Origin: Pseudothermotoga sp.
GTDB lineage: Bacteria > Thermotogota > Thermotogae > Thermotogales > DSM-5069
Assembly: GCA_028276125.1 (NCBI GenBank)
Contig: JAPYWY010000092.1
Location: 1 to 6,556 of the forward strand
Length of the DNA: 6,556 bases
Direction of reading: 5' to 3'
The notes below the pieces were generated by a model. It saw only the letters and a program-made list of their open reading frames with translations. It ran no database searches and was not told the origin of the DNA. Positions 1 through 4,370 of the stretch are shown here, piece after piece. A program made the position numbers and the translations under genes. How positions within the stretch are numbered: position 1 is the stretch's first letter; each line of letters opens with the position of its first letter.

Positions 1-470
1 TGCTCACGCACGGTCATTTCGATCACATCTGTGGCCTGAAGGAGTTGAAAGTCGAGAAACTGTACATCTGCGAACACGACGCACCGTGGTTGATCGATCC
101 ATCGTTGAATCTGTCGTCGTACTTTGGAGAGCGGTTCGTTTTTGATTTTAAGGTTGAACTCTTATCAGACACCCTCACGCTGACTGGACTGGAATTTCGT
201 GTGTACCGTACACCCGGGCACACCCCAGGTTCTGTCATGTTCAAAACCAACGGGGTCATTTTCAGCGGTGATACAATCTTTTTAGACAGCATCGGAAGAA
301 CCGATCTTCCTGGTGGTGACGAGGTAACGATGAGGAAGACGTTGATGTTTGTGAGAAAGCTTTTGAGTTCTTTCGAACCGAACGAGCTCGTGCTTCCGGG
401 CCACGGTGAGATCGGGACGGTCGAAGAAGTTCTGAAACACAATATGTTCCTCGGGGAGGAAGAAAGGTGA
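1..470 (+). CDS. MBL-fold metallohydrolase, glyoxalase II/YcbL-like (5' end missing)
   Basis: The reading frame is open from base 3 to the TGA at 468-470, giving 155 visible residues; the N-terminus lies upstream of the window. The first visible residues, LTHGHFDH, are the HxHxDH metal motif of the metallo-beta-lactamase fold (His codons at 9, 15 and 24, Asp at 21). The other ligands follow in order: His of TPGHTPGS (codon 219), Asp of FSGDT (codon 270) and His of LPGHGE (codon 402). This completes a two-metal (usually Zn) site. The segment IGRTDLPGGD is typical of short glyoxalase II/YcbL-type thioester hydrolases. The protein ends soon after the last ligand, so it lacks the C-terminal substrate domain of classical hydroxyacylglutathione hydrolase. 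It is probably a cytosolic thioester or related hydrolase; the true substrate cannot be read from the sequence. Its stop overlaps the next gene's GTG start. A TTG at 45 should not be used as a start because it would remove the metal motif. Family call is firm, substrate is not. Confidence 0.9.
   Translation, partial: LTHGHFDHICGLKELKVEKLYICEHDAPWLIDPSLNLSSYFGERFVFDFKVELLSDTLTLTGLEFRVYRTPGHTPGSVMFKTNGVIFSGDTIFLDSIGRTDLPGGDEVTMRKTLMFVRKLLSSFEPNELVLPGHGEIGTVEEVLKHNMFLGEEER
453..460 (+). promoter_or_regulatory. Shine-Dalgarno for the lipoprotein gene
   Basis: GGGGAGGA lies inside the end of the hydrolase gene, 6 bases before the GTG at 467. It supports this GTG as the start even though it overlaps the upstream stop (GTGA), and points to translational coupling. 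Confidence 0.75.
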
Positions 471-946
471 AGAAGATCTTCGTTGCGTTGGTGATCTTGT
501 TGCTTCTCGGTGGTTGTGTGGTGAGGATCGCGGAGGTTCCACCGAGGGTTTACTCGCTCGAATCTGCAATGCAGGTCCTTGCTGGCAAGTACACACTGTT
601 GCACCTCGAAAGCGTGTCAGGCTATGAAGATATCGAGCTGAAGGGCAAGGTTGCCGTTTACAAAGGTCCAGACGGACGGATGTATCTGTTCTACGGTTTC
701 AAGAGCTTCGACGCAGTGCCAAAGGAGGCTTGGAAATCGATCGTCAAGAAGTACGGTGTTTGGAACCTCGGAGTCTACATCGATCTTCCATCGATCGGGT
801 ACTACAGCGCCAGAAAGAAGGCCAAGCATGTCGTCGCGTGGTGGAAAGACGTGTGGTTGTTCGTCGTTGAGTCGAACGAGAATCCAAAGGACTTCGTGAA
901 GGACGCGATGGATGCCTTTGCGCGGTTGGGAGGTATGCTGAGATGA
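467..946 (+). CDS. Small predicted lipoprotein, function unknown
   Basis: This 159-residue protein starts at GTG 467. The start has a good Shine-Dalgarno and gives a textbook lipoprotein signal: basic MKK, a hydrophobic core to about residue 14, and lipobox L14-G15-G16-C17. Cleavage before C17 would leave a mature protein of about 143 residues tethered to a membrane by lipid, facing the periplasm. After a short Pro-containing linker (VPPRVYSLESA) comes a single small alpha/beta domain rich in aromatics, with repeated Tyr and Trp (YLFYGF, GYYSARKKA, VVAWWKDVWLFVVES) and an amphipathic C-terminal helix. I recognise no catalytic motif and no named family. The gene overlaps the hydrolase by 4 bases and the phosphodiesterase by 4 bases (ATGA at 943), so it is surely translated with them. 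It may sense or bind something at the envelope, but that is only a guess. Confidence 0.85.
   Translation: MKKIFVALVILLLLGGCVVRIAEVPPRVYSLESAMQVLAGKYTLLHLESVSGYEDIELKGKVAVYKGPDGRMYLFYGFKSFDAVPKEAWKSIVKKYGVWNLGVYIDLPSIGYYSARKKAKHVVAWWKDVWLFVVESNENPKDFVKDAMDAFARLGGMLR
928..934 (+). promoter_or_regulatory. Shine-Dalgarno for the phosphodiesterase gene
   Basis: GGGAGGT lies inside the lipoprotein gene, 8 bases before the ATG at 943. It fixes that ATG as the start; the ATG at 935 is an in-frame Met of the lipoprotein, not a start. Confidence 0.7.
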
Positions 947-1665
947 TCGTTCTGGGCCACAGGGGTTATTCGGCACGTTATCCTGAAAACACTATGATCG
1001 CGTTCAAGAAAGCCCTCGAGCTCGGCGCAGATGGCATAGAGCTGGATCTGAGAGGTACGAAGGATGGCAGAGTGGTCGTGATCCACGACGAAGATTTGAA
1101 GAGGCTGTGTGGGGCGGATGTGAAGGTTGCCGATCTCACGTTCGAAGAACTGAAGAATTACAGAATAGGAACAGAGGGCATACCGAGCTTCGAAGAGGTG
1201 CTTTCCATTCTCGATAAAAGGTACATCTTGAACGCGGAGATCAAGGAAGCGAGTGTGGCGGAAGAGGCACTGAAGCTCATAGACGAGTTTCGCTTGACTG
1301 AAAGTACCGTCGTCTCGTCTTTCGATCACGAACTCATCGCACGCTTGATCGAAAAAAGACCTGACATGAAGTTCGGCTTCCTCGTGGGAGAAGAACTGAG
1401 GAACGATCCCATCGGCTTGATAGATCGACTGCTCCAGCACAAACCTTACTCGATGCACCTGCCGCACCAGTTGTTCGATCATCCGCTTGTTTCTGGAAAG
1501 ATCGTGAAGATGATAAAAAAGCTCGACGTGAAGATCTACGTCTGGACCTTGGACGATCTGGAAAAGTATCAGCGCATCGAAAAGCACATCGACGCGGTCA
1601 TAACGAACCAAGTCGAACTCTTCGTGAACGCGTTGAAGAAACCTCAGCGGACCGAGGGAGCGTGA
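943..1665 (+). CDS. Glycerophosphodiester phosphodiesterase (cytosolic, UgpQ-like)
   Basis: This 240-residue GDPD-family enzyme hydrolyses glycerophosphodiesters, such as deacylated phospholipids, to glycerol-3-phosphate and an alcohol using a divalent metal. The TIM-barrel motifs appear in order: HRGYSARYPENT near the N-terminus (catalytic H6, R7, with E15 and N16), ELDL with metal-binding E33 and D35, HDE with the second catalytic His H48, and NAEIKE with E99 and K101. The barrel finishes with VYVWTLDD and DAVITNQ, as expected. There is no signal peptide, so it acts in the cytosol. Length is normal for compact bacterial members. The start ATG overlaps the lipoprotein stop (ATGA) and murB begins one base after its stop. 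It probably recycles phospholipid head groups and feeds glycerol-3-phosphate back to metabolism. The family call is very secure; which glycerophosphodiester it prefers is unknown. Confidence 0.95.
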   Translation: MIVLGHRGYSARYPENTMIAFKKALELGADGIELDLRGTKDGRVVVIHDEDLKRLCGADVKVADLTFEELKNYRIGTEGIPSFEEVLSILDKRYILNAEIKEASVAEEALKLIDEFRLTESTVVSSFDHELIARLIEKRPDMKFGFLVGEELRNDPIGLIDRLLQHKPYSMHLPHQLFDHPLVSGKIVKMIKKLDVKIYVWTLDDLEKYQRIEKHIDAVITNQVELFVNALKKPQRTEGA

Positions 1666-1666
1666 T

Positions 1667-2509
1667 ATGTGCCGTCAATTTTTCAACGAGCCACTGAGTC
1701 TCCACACAAGTTTCAAGATAGGTGGCCCGGCGAGGCTGTTCCTCGTGCCCGAATCCTTAGAACAGTTCCTCTGCGCGCTGAAGCTGTTCCCCGACGCGAA
1801 GCTGCTGGGCAAAGGTACCAACGTGCTCGCACCCGATGAAGGTGTCGACGTGGTGATAAGCACGTTGGGTTTGAACAATTTCCGTTTCGATGGGAACCTT
1901 TTGGTGAGCGAAGCTGGGGTTCTGCTCAGCAAGTTGTGCGTCGAGTCGGCACAGCGTGGCCTGTCGGGACTGGAATTCTCTTACGGGATCCCGGGTACGA
2001 TAGGTGGGGCGATCTTCATGAACGCGGGTGCTTACGGAGGACAGATGGCGGACGTGGTCGAGTGGGTGGAATGTTTCGATGGAGAGCGTGTGAGGGTCTT
2101 ACACCGAGATCAGTTGGAGTTCTCTTACAGAAACAGCGTTTTCAAAAAGAGGAACTGGGTAGTGCTGAGAGCCTGTCTGAGCTTGACGAAGTCCGACGCA
2201 GAAGGGGTTCGCTCGAAGATGGAAGAAATCATGAGACGACGTTTGGAAACGCAGCCGCTGGAGTTTCCGAGTGCGGGAAGCTTTTTCAAGCGCCCTCGTA
2301 ACGATTTTTACGTGGGAAAGGCCATAGAACAGCTCGGCTTGAAAGGTTACAGAGTTGGAGATGCGCAGATCTCCACGAAGCACGCAGGTTTCATAGTCAA
2401 CGTCGGTTCGGCGACGGCTAAAGACGTCATCGCGCTGGCACAGACAGTGAAGGAGCTCATCGAAAAGCATTTCGACGTTGCGCTCGAACCCGAAGTCGAC
2501 ATCTGGTAG
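1667..2509 (+). CDS. murB: UDP-N-acetylenolpyruvoylglucosamine reductase (MurB)
   Basis: MurB is the FAD-dependent, NADPH-using enzyme that reduces UDP-GlcNAc-enolpyruvate to UDP-MurNAc in cytosolic peptidoglycan precursor synthesis. The 280 residues show the FAD-binding PCMH fold, with LHTSFKIGGPA (residues 12-22), GKGTNVL (48-54, with Thr where Ser is usual) and the flavin loop from G101 through IPGTIGGAIFMNAGAYGG to G125. The substrate-side motifs are YRNSVFK (Y154, R155), PSAGSFFKRP with the proton-donor S205, HAGFIVN (239-245) and the C-terminal LEPEVDIW with catalytic Glu (E276 by position in the motif). The motif pattern and compact length fit the type II, Bacillus-like enzyme rather than the longer E. 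coli type. The start ATG has GAGGGAG at 1654-1660, 6 bases upstream, and lies one base after the preceding stop. Its neighbour glmM supplies an earlier step of the same pathway. Confidence 0.97.
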   Translation: MCRQFFNEPLSLHTSFKIGGPARLFLVPESLEQFLCALKLFPDAKLLGKGTNVLAPDEGVDVVISTLGLNNFRFDGNLLVSEAGVLLSKLCVESAQRGLSGLEFSYGIPGTIGGAIFMNAGAYGGQMADVVEWVECFDGERVRVLHRDQLEFSYRNSVFKKRNWVVLRACLSLTKSDAEGVRSKMEEIMRRRLETQPLEFPSAGSFFKRPRNDFYVGKAIEQLGLKGYRVGDAQISTKHAGFIVNVGSATAKDVIALAQTVKELIEKHFDVALEPEVDIW

Positions 2510-2512
2510 GTG
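2508..2512 (+). promoter_or_regulatory. Shine-Dalgarno deciding the TPR gene start
   Basis: AGGTG overlaps the murB stop codon TAG and lies 6 bases before the GTG at 2519. The alternative in-frame GTG at 2510 sits inside this motif and has no good Shine-Dalgarno of its own, so 2519 is preferred. Confidence 0.6.
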
Positions 2513-2518
2513 CTGAAC

Positions 2519-3076
2519 GTGAGAATTAACCTCGAGAAGTTCTTTTTGATTTTGCTCACGGTCTTTGCCCTCCTGTTCTTGCTCAGCTTTCAAGCGTTCG
2601 TGTCCGTGAGATCCCAATTGAGGAGAGCTGAAAAGATTGTGGAGGCTTACAGAATGTACGTGAGCGAAGACTACGAGAATTTTGAACGATACGTCGAGAA
2701 AAACGATCTGAAGGAGTTGAAGAACCTCAAAGACAACTTGAGGCAGAGATTGTTTGAGAGGTATTACATTTTGGGTGTCACGAAATTGAACGCGGGGGAT
2801 TTTTCTTCGGCCTACGAAGATTTCAAAAGGGCATTCCAACAGTTGCCTCAGCAGGATGAAAGGCGTGCGGAACTGGTTTACCTCATGGGTCAGAGCTTGG
2901 TGAAAGCCGGACGCCTCTTTGAAGCGAAGGCCCAACTCAGTGTGGCGCTCGAGATGCCGAACTCTCTTTACAGGAATCAGGCGATCAAACTTCTGATCGA
3001 GCTCTACAAGCAAACGGGTGAGAAAGCCAGAGCGGAGGAGCTCGAAAAAACCTACGAGGGGGTCGTGAGACAATGA
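2519..3076 (+). CDS. Membrane-anchored TPR-repeat protein, function unknown
   Basis: From GTG 2519 this is a 185-residue protein (188 from the alternative GTG 2510). A hydrophobic stretch from about residue 8 to 30 forms one membrane segment or uncleaved signal anchor; no lipobox or clear signal peptidase site is seen. Residues 31-75 are highly charged and probably helical or coiled coil. Three TPR-like helical pairs follow: about 79-110 (YYILGVTKLNAGDFSSAYED, then FKRAF), about 117-148 (VYLMGQSLVKAGRLFEAKAQ) and a weaker one at 150-180. TPRs bind other proteins, so this is likely a scaffold or partner for envelope or cell-wall machinery, as its place between murB and glmM suggests. Basic residues occur on both sides of the membrane segment (R2, K7 and R31, R35, R36), so I cannot decide which side the repeats face. 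No named family is recognised. The stop overlaps the glmM start (ATGA). Confidence 0.85.
   Translation: MRINLEKFFLILLTVFALLFLLSFQAFVSVRSQLRRAEKIVEAYRMYVSEDYENFERYVEKNDLKELKNLKDNLRQRLFERYYILGVTKLNAGDFSSAYEDFKRAFQQLPQQDERRAELVYLMGQSLVKAGRLFEAKAQLSVALEMPNSLYRNQAIKLLIELYKQTGEKARAEELEKTYEGVVRQ
3056..3063 (+). promoter_or_regulatory. Shine-Dalgarno for glmM
   Basis: GAGGGGGT lies within the end of the TPR gene, 9 bases before the ATG at 3073. With the ATGA stop/start overlap it implies coupled translation of glmM to the TPR gene. Confidence 0.65.
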
Positions 3077-4362
3077 GAAACCTGTTCGGAACGGATGGAA
3101 TCAGGGGTATCTACGGGAACGATCTGACGGATGAACTTGCCTATAAGCTCGGATTGGCTCTGGGGGAAATGTACGGGCCATCGCTGTTCGTCGTGGGACA
3201 CGACACGAGAGAGTCTGCGGAACCTCTGCAAAGAGCCCTGGTGAAAGGTTTGCTGGAAAAAGGTGCGAGGGTCAAGCTCGCGGGCGTTCTGCCCACCCCT
3301 GCGGTAGCCATGGTCAGCAAAATGTTGGACTGCTTCGGCATCGTGATATCCGCATCCCACAATCCTTACCAGTACAACGGGATAAAGGTGCTCAGATTTG
3401 GTTTCAAACTGCCGGACGAGGAAGAAAGAAGGATCGAACTAGTCATGGAGAACGTTTCGAAGGGTGTGGAGAGGGGCTCTATGGAGTTCGACCCACACCT
3501 TCGTGAGCTCTACATAGAAACACTCTTGAAATCCTTCCAAGGGCTCGATCTGTCGGGTTTGAAGATCGCCGTAGATTTGGCCAACGGTGCCGCCATCATG
3601 ACCACACCTGAGGTTCTGAACGCTCTCGGTGCGAACGTGACGTGCTTTTCGAAGGAACCGAACGGGAGAAACATAAACGAAAACTGTGGTTCCCAGCATC
3701 CGGAATTCCTCTCCAAACGCGTGAAAGGTTTCGACTTGGGCATTCTGCACGACGGTGATGCCGACAGATGTATCTTGCTCAGCGAGAACGCTGGAGAGAT
3801 ACACGGAGACAAGATAATGGGAGTCGTCGCGGTACAACTGAAACGTGAAGGCAGGCTTAGCAACGACACAGTTGTGGCGACGATAATGAGTAACAAAGGT
3901 TTAGAGGATTATTTACTGGACAGGGGTATAAAACTGGCAAGGATGAAGGTGGGAGACAAGTACGTACTCGAGGGTATGTTACAGCTGGGTGCGAGTTTTG
4001 GGGGAGAAAGATCGGGTCACATCATCTTCCTGGACAGATCCACGACTGGAGATGGACTCATAACTGCCCTCGAGTTCCTGAGGCTGATGCTTTCAACGGG
4101 CAAAAGCGCTGCTGAACTTTCGAAAGAGGTGGAGGACTATCCTCAGGTGCTGCTCAACGTGCCCGTCGCGGACAAGTCTGTCGCGGAGCACCCGAAGCTC
4201 AAGAGTGAGATCGAGAAAAATCTTGAACGCTTCAGAATCGTTGTCAGGGCTTCAGGTACCGAGAGGTTGGTCCGAGTCATGGTGGAAGGGAAGGACGAAA
4301 CCGAAGTGAAGAAGATGGCGGAAGAGTTTTGTAAGCTGGTACGTGAGCTGGATCGGGGGTGA
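3073..4362 (+). CDS. glmM: Phosphoglucosamine mutase (GlmM)
   Basis: GlmM interconverts glucosamine-6-phosphate and glucosamine-1-phosphate, leading to UDP-GlcNAc for the cell wall. The 429-residue protein has the four-domain alpha-D-phosphohexomutase layout. It opens with FGTDGIRG (5-12), a GlmM hallmark. The active-site loop ISASHNP carries the phosphoserine S95 and is followed by NGIKVL. The Mg-binding loop is DGDADR (D227, D229, D231), the sugar loop is GGERSGH (310-316) and the C-terminal phosphate-binding loop is RASGTERLVR (from R392). Two details differ from the common pattern: Arg at 313, where GlmM often has Gln, and Arg at 398, where Pro is usual after SGTE. The protein is slightly shorter than the usual 440-450 residues. 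The family also includes phosphomannomutase/phosphoglucomutase; the N-terminal motif, the small size and the neighbouring murB favour GlmM, but mixed specificity is possible. Confidence 0.92.
   Translation: MRNLFGTDGIRGIYGNDLTDELAYKLGLALGEMYGPSLFVVGHDTRESAEPLQRALVKGLLEKGARVKLAGVLPTPAVAMVSKMLDCFGIVISASHNPYQYNGIKVLRFGFKLPDEEERRIELVMENVSKGVERGSMEFDPHLRELYIETLLKSFQGLDLSGLKIAVDLANGAAIMTTPEVLNALGANVTCFSKEPNGRNINENCGSQHPEFLSKRVKGFDLGILHDGDADRCILLSENAGEIHGDKIMGVVAVQLKREGRLSNDTVVATIMSNKGLEDYLLDRGIKLARMKVGDKYVLEGMLQLGASFGGERSGHIIFLDRSTTGDGLITALEFLRLMLSTGKSAAELSKEVEDYPQVLLNVPVADKSVAEHPKLKSEIEKNLERFRIVVRASGTERLVRVMVEGKDETEVKKMAEEFCKLVRELDRG
4355..4362 (+). promoter_or_regulatory. Shine-Dalgarno for the fused activator gene
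   Basis: GGGGGTGA, a strong match to the 16S tail, covers the end and stop of glmM and lies 8 bases before the ATG at 4371. It fixes the start of the last gene. Confidence 0.7.
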
Positions 4363-4370
4363 TAAAGTAG

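Noticed and set aside
802..1611. Long open frame on the - strand (about 270 codons) opposite the phosphodiesterase gene
   Set aside because: It lies wholly against well-supported + strand genes with intact catalytic motifs, shows no recognisable domain and has no convincing start context; it follows from the codon bias of the real gene.
2099..3073. Long open frame on the - strand (about 325 codons) opposite murB and the TPR gene
   Set aside because: It spans two real genes and their junction. Its composition (many His, Leu, Phe, Gln, Val) is that of an antisense shadow and it has no motif.
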